NCBI RefSeq assembly: GCF_000001735.4
Contig: NC_003075.7
Span: forward strand, 4,217,001 to 4,281,000
Direction: 5' to 3'
Length of the DNA stretch: 64,000 nucleotides
Source of the DNA: Arabidopsis thaliana
Lineage: Eukaryota; Streptophyta; Magnoliopsida; Brassicales; Brassicaceae
Part shown: positions 46,649-55,964 of the stretch, piece by piece
Layout: every line of letters starts with the position of its first letter
Position numbering within the stretch: position 1 is the stretch's first letter
The notes under the pieces: generated by a model
What the model saw: the letters and a program-made list of their open reading frames with translations, nothing else
Told to the model about the DNA's origin: nothing
Database searches by the model: none
Translations under genes and position numbers: made by a program

Positions 46649-47244
46649 TCACGAATACTTGTTCATGCTCTCATACTTCTTCTCTAGCGTTTCAAATTTC
46701 TTTTCCATAAGAAAGATCTTTTCTGCCTGACCCTCGACGTGCTTCTTGGCTGCTACCAAATCCTGCTTCATCTCATTCTTCTCCTCTTTTATCTTGTCAA
46801 ACTCGTCACACAATGGAACAGCACACCACCTCTTGAAACCGCAGTCTCGACCGGGACCCTTATAAATCAGACATAAATCATAGGGATAGAAAAATAAAAA
46901 TAAAAAAAGAATCATAACTCAAAAGATGCTTACATCTGATATTTCATACGGACAACTAAAATAAAGTTTTCCGCTTGTAATAGGATCACGAGAAGTGGCA
47001 ACGACAACCGCTGCACTACAACCACACTCGATCGGAACACCCTTATCACGCCTCCTGTTTTCGCCGTACACCATTCTCATCCTTGTTTCCATACGATCCA
47101 GTTCCTACATTACCACCATACAATAGAAAGATGGCTAACGATTTGCACTATTCAGAAGGTCGAGATAAATACCTCATTTCCTTCTGAAACCGATTTCTCA
47201 TCAACACTAGAGTCGGCGAGGACAAGAGATCTCTGCACCATCAT
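46649..47244 (-). CDS. GRF-type zinc-finger protein (minus strand)
   Basis: Three exons with GT-AG borders: 47244-47174, about 47107-46934 and about 46862-46649. The start is MMVQRSLVLADSSVDEKSVS. The finger is CGCSAAVVVATS ... GKLYFSCPYE ... DCGFKRWCAV, i.e. C-x-C, C and C ligands as in plant GRF zinc fingers. It is followed by a charged coiled coil (KIKEEKNEMKQDLVAAKK to ETLEKKYESM). GRF proteins bind nucleic acid in other settings, and small GRF/coiled-coil proteins are common passengers of plant transposons. It lacks the C-terminal membrane segment of its plus-strand relative at 48825. No stop is seen, so it could be intact. Confidence 0.6.
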
Positions 47245-47344
47245 CTTGTCTTCAACTAGTAGGGCACTAAAGCACTAAATCTATATAGTCATTTATGCTA
47301 AAAAGCACTAATCAAACGACGGCGTCGTGTATTGGTGAATAAAT

Positions 47345-47395
47345 GTAGAAGTGGCTGAGTTATAAAAGCTTTGTGGCTGAGTTACAAACATATTA
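47345..47395 (+). repeat. GGCTGAGTTA motif copies
   Basis: Two copies, GTGGCTGAGTTATAAAAG and GTGGCTGAGTTACAAAC, 5' of the minus-strand GRF gene. Confidence 0.75.
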
Positions 47396-47590
47396 ATATT
47401 CTTTATTATATCATTATCGAGATTACAAAAAGTGTTTTTTATGGGGAACCCCCAACAATAATTGGGTCTATTTTCACACAAACACACCAACAATTAATAA
47501 TCGAAATAATTCAAATTAGTAAAAAATTAATTCGTATAACTAACCTTCAAATATTCAAATTTTTTTGTTTGGCGGTAGAATACTAATACG

Positions 47591-47797
47591 CAAGGCCGGT
47601 CCTGACTATTTAGGGGCCAAAGCAAAAAAAAATATATTTTTAAAGGTTATTATAAACTATTTTGAAATTTGGGGGCCTTTTTCTTAGAACTAAATGTTTT
47701 AGGGGGCCTATTTGCAAAACAATTTTGATATAAATTTAGGAAAAAAATGGGGGCCACATTTCAAAGTTTCACTTGGCTCTCCTCAGGGCCGGCCCTG
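47591..47797. mobile_element. hAT-type MITE, 207 bp
   Basis: Left end CAAGGCCGGTCCTGA, right end TCAGGGCCGGCCCTG (inverted), flanked by a perfect 8-bp duplication CTAATACG (47583-47590 and 47798-47805). An 8-bp duplication and these ends are hAT features. The interior is repeats of GGGGGCC/GGGGCC words with no reading frame. Confidence 0.9.
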
Positions 47798-47807
47798 CTA
47801 ATACGAT

Positions 47808-48615
47808 ACGGCCGAGTTATGACAGAAGATTTCGTGGTTTGACCGAGTTATGAGAAAACAAATGTTATTAATAGGCTCATTTGTGTACTAGCGTTATTGT
47901 TGGTTCTATTAATGTCAAGATCGATAATATCAAAACAGAATAAACTTTTTACACTAAGAGTCCATTGACAATCTATGTTGATCAAACTTGTAGGAATGGA
48001 AGTTAACTAGAGCTTAACAATGCATGGGAAAGGTGTTGGATAAATTATATAGAGTACAAACATTAGCTAGTTTCATGATCACTAGTTGGAAAATGATTAT
48101 AATAAGTGAATTACTAGATTATACCAACTAATGGCTTAAGAAAGCAACATTCATCATTTGGCCGAGTTATAACAGTCACATGGCTTAGATATGTCTACGT
48201 TACGGCTGATTTATACAGGAAGATTTTGTGGTTTGGCCGAGTTATGAAAAAAAACAAATGTTATTAATAGGCCCATTTGTATACTAGCATTATTATTGGT
48301 TCTATTAATGTCAAGATCTGTAATATCAAAACAGAATAAATTTTGTACACTAAGAGCCCATTGACAATCTCATTTGATTAAACTTCTAGGAATGGAAGTT
48401 AACTAGAGCTTAACAATGCATGGGTATGGTGTTGGATCAATTATAAAGAGTACAAACATTAACTAGTTTCATGATCACTAGTTGGAAAGTGATTATAATA
48501 AGTGTATTAATTGATAGTACCAACTAATGGCTTAAGAAAGAAACATTCGTGGTTTGGCCGATTTATAACAGTCACATGGCTTAGATATGTCTACGTGACG
48601 GCTGATTTATTACAA
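47808..48615. repeat. ~394-bp tandem duplication containing GGCCGAGTTAT copies
   Basis: GGTTTG(A/G)CCGAGTTATGA followed by ACAAATGTTATTAATAGGC begins at about 47837 and 48231. Both units end with CACATGGCTTAGATATGTCTACG at about 48180 and 48573. Several copies of the GGC(T/C)GAGTTAT motif lie inside. A 24-bp unit (TATTGACCAAATACGACGTC) is also doubled at about 48636-48680. No gene. Confidence 0.82.
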
Positions 48616-48824
48616 AATACAGAGAAAGAGTCTCCGTTATTGACCAAATACGACGTCTCCGTTATTGACCAAATACGACGTCGTTTTTGACATAAACGAA
48701 AGATCCAATCTAATAAATCCCTAAAATCAAACCCTAAGCTTGAAAATTCCAATTTCCTTTTCCCGATTTGAGCTCGATTTCTTCTTATTTTTCTTCTTCG
48801 AATTCCCCATCTCTAGCTAAAGAA

Positions 48825-49361
48825 ATGAGTAGTAATTCTGTGAATTCGATTTCAAGTACTCAATACGTAAGCCGTTGGGGATGTGCGTTTCCATCAAAGT
48901 GTCATTGCGGATTAGACGTGGTTATCTATACATCGACGTCAGTATAGAACCCTGGAAGACCATACTTCCGTTGTCCTACGGGTAAAGATGTAAGTATAAT
49001 TGATTTTGGGTTTTATTTGTTTTAGTTGATAATTGGTTTGTGATTGAAAATGCAGGACCATTTGTTTAAATGGGCCGAAGATGGTACATACGAAGAGGTT
49101 GTAGACAGTTTGCCGAAATTGTCCACCATTGACAATGAGAACAACGCAGCCAAATCCGAGGTTGCAGTCGAGATCGAAGCGTTACAAGTGATGGTGAAAG
49201 AACTGAAGGAAGAAGGAATAAGGAGCAAAAGGGAAAACTAGACATCTAAATTGATGATCAAACTTTGCTTTTTGTGTCTTGGCTTTGTTATCATTTTCAT
49301 TGTTCTTAGTATCCTAATGTTCCTTAAAAACAAAGAACAGAGGCTTCTTCTTGGCTTCTAG
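48825..49361 (+). pseudogene. GRF zinc-finger/membrane-anchor protein, two stops
   Basis: Exons 48825-48989 and 49056-49361. Starts MSSNSVNSISSTQYVSRWG. The finger has KCHCGLDVVIY, then NPGRPYFRCP and DHLFKWAEDG. A coiled coil follows (EVAVEIEALQVMVKELKEE), then in the same frame, after a TAG at 49239, a hydrophobic segment (CFLCLGFVIIFIVLSILMF), a likely membrane anchor. This GRF-coiled coil-TM plan is common in Arabidopsis transposon-associated proteins. A second in-frame stop, TAG at 48945, lies inside the finger. It is orientated towards the Ptta-like gene on the other strand. Confidence 0.7.
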
Positions 49362-49437
49362 AGTTGTGTCTTTTTGTGTTTATCTTGCTTCTAGAGTTGT
49401 GTCTTTTTTTCAGTATTAGCTTGTAATGAAATGGTAC

Positions 49438-49620
49438 TGTGGTTTGGGAGTAGTTAATCTAATGTTATGTCTGAGTTAGGCTAATATTATTGATGAGTTA
49501 ATCCAATGTTATGGCTGAGTTAAGCTAATGTTGTGGCTGAGTTAACCTATTGATATGGTAGAGTTAAGCTATTCATATGGTTGAGTTAAGTTTTAGTTAC
49601 GCCTGATTTATGATAAATTT
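49438..49620 (+). repeat. GGCTGAGTTA motif array (3' spacer)
   Basis: About eight copies (ATGTCTGAGTTAGGC, ATGGCTGAGTTAAGC, GTGGCTGAGTTAACC, ATGGTTGAGTTAAG) at ~20-25 base spacing between the convergent GRF and Ptta-like genes. Confidence 0.85.
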
Positions 49621-51310
49621 TAACAAGTGACAACAAGTGATTTTATAGAGAAGACGATTAAACCATTACATTTTAAGTTCATAGGAAAGACAAGTAAGAG
49701 ATACAAAAGCATTAAAGATATGAAACCGACATCATCTGGGCCAAATTCAATAAACATGTCAACCAAATCATTCCAAACTGTTGTAGTCATCCACTCCAGC
49801 TTGTCGCAATCACGCGCCCATCCCCGTTTCAACGCACACATATGTTAGGTTTTATGAGACAAAGCTCACAAGAGAGAGTAGACAATCACTTGGTGATTGA
49901 ATCTCCCTTTACCAATACAAAGGGAACTTGCTCTCAAGAGCAAGAGACCATCAATTTGTGATAGAATCCACGCAATTAACCACCAATATATCCGAATATA
50001 ATAGGGAGTAAATCATTTATATGAAGGAGGAAGCATCTAGTTTGAGTCTAATCCTTGTCTAGTACAACAACACTTGTAGTTTGTGTACTTAAGATAAAGA
50101 GGATTTAGAATCAGTAATCTAGATCTTAAGTACTAAATAAAGAAGAGTTTAGAGTGTATTTAAGAGTGTGTATGACAAGCAATAGGCTGCCTTAAGGCAG
50201 CCCTAATTCGTGTAACACTATCTCTCTACATTGTAACTCTTTTGTTAAACACAAGTAAAGAAGAGAGAGCTACACAAAATGATATAAAAGATGTCTATTG
50301 TTCTTGTTGTTTTTACAATGAGAAACACCGCCTTAACAAGCAAAGAGGAGAGTTCGAACTCTACACAAAGACCTAAGAGAGAAAGCTTGAAGAGAGAGAT
50401 GGTGAAACCCAAGAGTGAAAGTGACATGTCCTAACGTTTATACACAGATGTGACCTCTTGAATTCAAACTTGTTTCCCTCTTCTTGTCTAAAACGAATGG
50501 GCATCTTCCTTGGCCCTTCTTTCTTTCTTTTGGGTCTCAACACACATTCAAGCCCACCTCTTAAACTCTAGCCTTGGCATTATGCACATAAACATGTATG
50601 TACGGGTTTGAGTTGACTTTACCGTACAGACAGACAGTTTTCTTCTTGACCGAGGCTTGATCTTCTTGGTAGACATTGACTTGATCTTCACGGCTCTTCC
50701 CTTGGCTTATTTAGCTTTCCTTAGAGCCACAATTCTTGCCTTCATTAGCCTTTGATGAGGAAATATTTGGCCTTGTCCTTATGACTTCGGCCTTGAGGCC
50801 TTTCTACTTCTCTTCTTTATTGGAGGTGTCTCGGCCTCATCGGCCTCTCTCTCCATTTCCTCATACACACTAATAACATATTGTCTCGGTTCAACGTTCT
50901 ACCTACCAAATTAAACTGCGTCTACACCGTTAGAGTGTGCCTTGAATCCCACGTGTAATTACGCTATAAAGATAGAAAATAGTAAGAATTTGGTTTATGG
51001 TTTATTGACTGTGCTTTAAATCAAAGATCGATGCTTACCATGAGGGGAAAAAACCATCGTCCCTTGACCTCAACGGGAGTCAAGCGGTACGTCGGCCACG
51101 CATGGTGAAAGTTGCATTGAAGTATCTCTACAATCGCGACCGAGATTTGGTGATTGTATCTGAACCACGTAATAGTGGTTTTGTCAACTCATGTACCTAA
51201 ACCAGGGTTTAGAACTGGAAGATTCACCCGATCAGGAGCGGTGAGTATCGCTTCAACATCTTTGAGAAACTGTTAATGAAAGAAACAACGGCCATGTCGT
51301 TAGGAAGAGA
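49621..51310 (-). pseudogene. Ptta/En-Spm-like transposase-associated gene, interrupted
   Basis: Minus-strand pieces at about 51265-51035 read FLKDVEAILTAPDRVNLPVL ... TITWFRYNHQISVAIVEILQ ... HHAWPTYRLTPVEVKGRWF. This is the pattern of the plant En/Spm-associated domain (LPxLxP, TTWFxxxxxVxxxI, FxxAxPxWxxTPxxVKxxWF). An exon with NYTWDSRH (about 50960) follows, and after the 49844-50876 insertion CALKRGWARDCDKLEW ... WNDLVDMFIEFGPDD. TGA near 51198 and TAG near 50930 break it. I assign the family from motif spacing only. Confidence 0.45.
49844..50876. mobile_element. 1-kb insertion flanked by CATAT, probable solo LTR
   Basis: CATAT at 49839-49843 and 50877-50881 is a 5-bp duplication. The inserted DNA starts GTTAGGTTTTATGAG and ends ACACACTAATAA. 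With a neighbouring base from each flank it reads TGTTAG...AATAACA, which looks LTR-like but is then out of register with the duplication. It has no coding domain. Confidence 0.6.
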
Positions 51311-51924
51311 GGATGAGACATGTAATGATGTGATGAAGAAACATATATATAGAGAAAAAAGACAAGGAAAGGAATACGAAAAATGGGAAAATGGTCCTAG
51401 GTTACGGCTGAGTTTGGCGAGAAACTGTACTGTTACGGATTAGTTATGCGGGAAAGATAGGGAACGGAATATGAAAGGTTGCGTCTCTAACTGTTTGACG
51501 GGAAAATTTTATAGGTTACTGTTGAGTTTGGGGGAAAATGTACTATTACAGATGAGTTATGCGGGAAATGTAACAATGTTACGGCTTAGTTGTCAAAAAT
51601 TATAAAAAGGATAAGAAACGGAATACGAAAGGTTGCGTCTCTAACTGTTTGGCGGGAAAATGTACTTTTATGGCTGAGTTACCCGCATTACGGCTGAGTT
51701 ATCAATAGTTATAATGCTGACGGTTACATTCGATTTACTAACTAACCGATGTTAATTCGGTTTTTATTCAATGGTTACATCCAGCCAAATTAAAAAAGTT
51801 TCCCTTCCTATAAAAAATTGGCTGCTCCCGTAGACTCCCCAAACCTAAACTCTCACAAACAGAAGATCTAAGGTTGCCCTAATCAAATCTATTTTTTTAT
51901 TTTTCTTCGACCCTGAATTTCACC
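51311..51924 (+). repeat. GGCTGAGTTATC array and right part of the motif element
   Basis: Between about 51400 and 51710 there are TTACGGCTGAGTTTGGCG, GATGAGTTATGCGGG, TATGGCTGAGTTACC and TTACGGCTGAGTTATC copies with a duplicated ~170-base block (GGAATACGAAAGGTTGCGTC, 51466 and 51616). Motif copies stop here. 51750-51924 is the promoter-like region of the next RPA1-like gene. The right border of the motif element must lie near 51720-51800 but I cannot fix it. Confidence 0.65.
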
Positions 51925-52406
51925 ATGGTGTATTTCCACAGTCTTCACGAGTTGTCTCCTTTCTCAACTAGATGGATGATTTGTGATATGGTTCTTAGAG
52001 TGTACATAAAGTTTTTCAGTGGAAACACATTCGAACTACGGGTCGTCTTTGTCAATGAATCGGTAAAACAATATTCACTCTTCTTACAAGTTATATTTAA
52101 CCTTATTCTTATTCCCTATATAACTCACCCTCCGATGTTGTTTTCATAGAGAACACAAATTGAGGCTACATTTTACTTCTCCCTTTTACTTCTATATGCT
52201 CCAAGAGAATCAAAGGAAATCAATCTCCACTTTTCGTGTAAGTCCAAACTTTGAACCAATCAAAGCAACACCCCACCATTATGAGATTGAGTTCATGGAA
52301 GAAACATTGGTCACATGTTCATACCCAAGGAAAGCTGTATTACTTAACAGGTTCACACCTTTTGACTACATTGTTGAAGACACTGTTCTTACAGATACTT
52401 TGGTCG
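51925..52406 (+). pseudogene. RPA1-like gene, 5' part, cut by Athila 2
   Basis: Exon 51925-52062 starts MVYFHSLHELSPFSTRWMIC and ends VFVNES, the usual first RPA1-like exon. Exon 52150-52406 has STFRVSPNFEPIKATPHHYE, IEFMEETLVTCS and FTPFDYIVEDTVL, the second half of OB fold A. A +1 shift is needed between the exon start (RTQIEATFYF) and that frame. The next intron holds the Athila 2 insertion at 52500, and the rest of the gene is not seen on the other side within the window. It is plus strand, unlike the four Helitron genes, so it belongs to a different element. Confidence 0.7.
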
Positions 52407-52499
52407 GTAAGTAATACGTCGCTATTCTTTGTTTGGCCTTTTACTTTTGACATGCATGTTTTAAACTTTTATTTCATACTCCCAAATTTTCTTGGTGCA

Positions 52500-54199
52500 T
52501 GATAAGCAGGTTTTTCAGGTCTGCTTATATGCTGAATGCTGTGTTCAGTTCAATTCCTCTAAAACACAAACATGTCGATGCAGTTATACAGGGTGTCAAT
52601 CTAGTCCACTGTATTGCTAGCAATCAAGATGTGTACAAAAACTACTAAGTCAAGCCAGATTATAAAGATGGTGGGTTTCTAGTAACAATCCTAGGTCAGG
52701 ATTCAAACAAGTAAAAATGAGAACTTAACAGCCCTACTCGATCATTGGGACGAGTAGAACCAAAATTAAGAACTAAAATGCAATCAACATGGGATGCAAA
52801 TAGAGGATACAAATAACAGGTAAATAAAAATGCAATCAACAGGGGATGAAAATCAATCTAATAGAAGTTCTACGGATGGATTCATTGATAAGGGTAACTT
52901 TAGGGTTCATCAAATGGCTAATAGGCGAAAGGTAGATACCCATGACGATAGATTCAAAAACTGGGTCAATCCACTCTCGTGACAGAGACCCCCATAACTC
53001 TACCACTTCCTAATCTCAACTCTCGTTGATGAAACATAGAAGAGCAGGGTTTAAGAAACAATCTACCAAAGCCAATAGGCAAACAAGCCAATCCCTTGAT
53101 CGAGTCTACATATCTCTGGAATTCGTAGGTCAGACATCCATTTGAACGTCTTTTGGACGTTGGACGTCTTTGATCAAATCTCCACATTAGCCAGCGAAAA
53201 CCGCATAGGGGCCAAGCGAATCCAGAAGGGTATAAACCTAAACATTAACCACCTAACTAACCTAGAGATTACCCTAATCTAATCCATCCTCAAGAACCCT
53301 AATCACTACTCAAGCAACATTCTCAAGAACACAAACTTAGAAATTACTAAAATCATACCAAAATGTAGATCTAAACAAGCTAAACAACTTTACTTAAACA
53401 ATCAAATGCAAAAACGAAATAGATTAAGAGTAATTAAAGTTTCAAGATTCATAAACACAAAGAAAAACTGAAAGATAAAGCATAGATCCTTTGGACAAAC
53501 CCCAAATGATCTATTTATACTAAAATGTTGGAAACCCAAGATTCACTAGAAGACAAGAGACTTGAGGCGGTTTGGGCGAATACTCGACCTTGGGGATCGA
53601 GTAAAGAGGGTGCTGCAAAGTCTGCGCCTTTGTGTCTATGCTTCGAGTGATCAATTGGTCGAGTAGATGCTTCATCCTCTCTTATCCGTATGCTGAGATG
53701 TCTGGTTGAGTGGGGAAAGAGGAAGATCCGAAGACGTTTTGATAGCTCAACAAGTCTTGTAGAGATGGTCACCCTTGGTCGAGTAAATGGATCGAGTAGG
53801 AGGGGCGAGTAGTTGAATCTGCTGCTTCATCTGAGGTTGTCTTGATCGAGTAGGAGGGTCGAGTAAACTGCAGCCTCCTTTGAGGTATCCTGGATCGAGT
53901 AAAGAGGTCGGGTAGGATGATGCCTCTTCTGTAGCTGCCTGGATCGAGTAAAGAGGTTGAGTAGGATGATGCCTCTTCTGTAGCTGCCTGAATCGAGTGA
54001 ATGGATCGAGTAGAGTCCTTTTAAGCTCCTTTTGCACCTGAAAACACAACAAAACATGCAATGTGAATGCAAGATGATCCTAGATGCCTAAGTATGCAAA
54101 ACAAGCTAAAATGGTGCAAAATGATATGATACAATGAGGAAATGCAAAGCTAAATGATGATAAACATACACCTAAAATGAGTAAAATACAGTGTTATCA
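52500..54199 (-). repeat. Athila 2 3' LTR
   Basis: 1700 bp with many (G/A)TCGAGTA words (53580-54020), some in a short tandem array (about 53880-54000, GGATCGAGTAAAGAGGT...GCCTCTTCTGTAGCTGCC). Confidence 0.88.
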
Positions 54200-55964
54200 A
54201 CTCCCCCAAACTTATCTCTTGCTTGCCCTCAAGCAAACAAAAAATCTTAAGTTGAAGGAGAGGTTTGAAGGTGGGGATTCAAAAACCGAAGCATGCCTAT
54301 AAAATGGGTAAGCTCAATGTCCAGGTAGCTAATTTTAGGTTGCAAGATGATAGACCCTTACTCAAAAATGTTAGCCATACTCGTCACAATGCAACCTAAC
54401 AACTTGCCTTAATCTATTCAAGCATTCACATCAACCAATTCCCTTTAACATTCATTAAGCACGAACAATGGATCAAGCAATGCAATGGTTATGAACTCAC
54501 TTGGTTTCGGGCTTAGGCTAAGAGACAAAAATGGTCCCTCTAATGGTTTGGTCGAGTAACAGGGGACTCTAAGAGAAAAGATTGAGCTTCAGTAGAATGG
54601 TAAAGGTAAAAGCCAACGGACACATACAAGAACAGACTCCCATCTACCCAATGATATAGTATGATAGCTCAGAAGATGATCCCATTCCCATAGATGTCCT
54701 AACTCTACCCTTTTTCTTATTCTTTCTCTCTTTTTGGTTCAAGTTCTAAGGGGTTCTCTTTGAAACGATTTAATAGTCTAGCGGGTTTGGTTCTATACTT
54801 TGACAAACTTAAGGCTTTTCTTCTATTCTTAGCACATAGGGTGTTTTACCCTTTTCTTTGAATCACAATGCCTAACTTCTTTGAATTCCAAACCCTTTAC
54901 TAGACTTAACACTTTTGCATCCCCCTTAGAACTCTAAACTCTTACTCTTTTTTTTTTTTTCTTTTCTTTTCATTCTCACTCTCATTCCGTTCATTCCATA
55001 CACAATCCCAATCCCAAATACAAGTCTCCACCTAGTCCTACCTAACCCAAAAAGTGTAGGCTAGGTCTACATGAAAGACTGCTCTTGTCGGCTCATACCT
55101 AACACGTTATACCAAGCTCAATCGAAAAAGACCTCACAATCACACACAAATGATCTTTGGCTTGAAATAAGGCTAGGCTAAGGGTATGGGAAACTGCTCT
55201 AAAAATGAGAGACAACTACTTGGATTAACAGAGGGTGATGAAGTGAATAAGATGATCCAAGTATGTATATGGTAGCCATGAGTTCATAAACAATGCATAG
55301 ACATGATAATTTCAAATTCAGTTCAGGTTCTAATAGATAGGGAATGGCGTCAGATAAGCGAGTTTCGATCAAAGTAGTATAGTCCAATTAGAAATTCAAA
55401 GCAGGGTGCGGTCTTACTTCAGAGATACAATCGGTTATGCAACAGAGAACTAACAACCTGGACATTGAACTTACTTCATTGAATCAAAACATGCTTATCG
55501 GTTTGAAATCATTATTATCCCCTATGCAAATGAGCAATCCTAAATGCAAACACTCTATATACAATCCTAAAATGATATGCAATCTACATGACACTCTTTT
55601 TTTTTTTTTGAAATAATTTTCTGAAAAGTTTTCAAATTTTTATGGTTTTTCTATGCCTTAGATGATGCAAAATTTGAAATAAGAAAAGAGAACACAATGT
55701 TAAACATGTCTTGAACCCTCTCCCAAACTTAAATTACACAGTCCCTTGTGTAATAAAAATCTGAAAGAGAATTCAAGACCAAAGCACAAAACACACAAAG
55801 AAAAATAAAAAAAATGCTATGGTATATACAATGGAGAGGTGGTGTTACCTAAGTTTTCAGGTGAAGTAGGAGGAGACGAAATCGTCCATACTCTCCTTTC
55901 TGTAACTCCAAGGAACGGGTTGTGCTGAACTCGGATTAGCTAGATGCTCGACCCTTTGCTCGGG
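54200..55964 (-). other. Athila 2 3' non-coding region with two PPT-like tracts
   Basis: No gene. On the minus strand PPT-like AAGTTTGGGAGAG lies at 55718-55730, shortly after the ATHILA ORF, and AAGTTTGGGGGAG at 54201-54213 beside the LTR. Stem-loop TTGCTTG-AGGG-CAAGCAA lies at 54219-54236. Confidence 0.75.
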
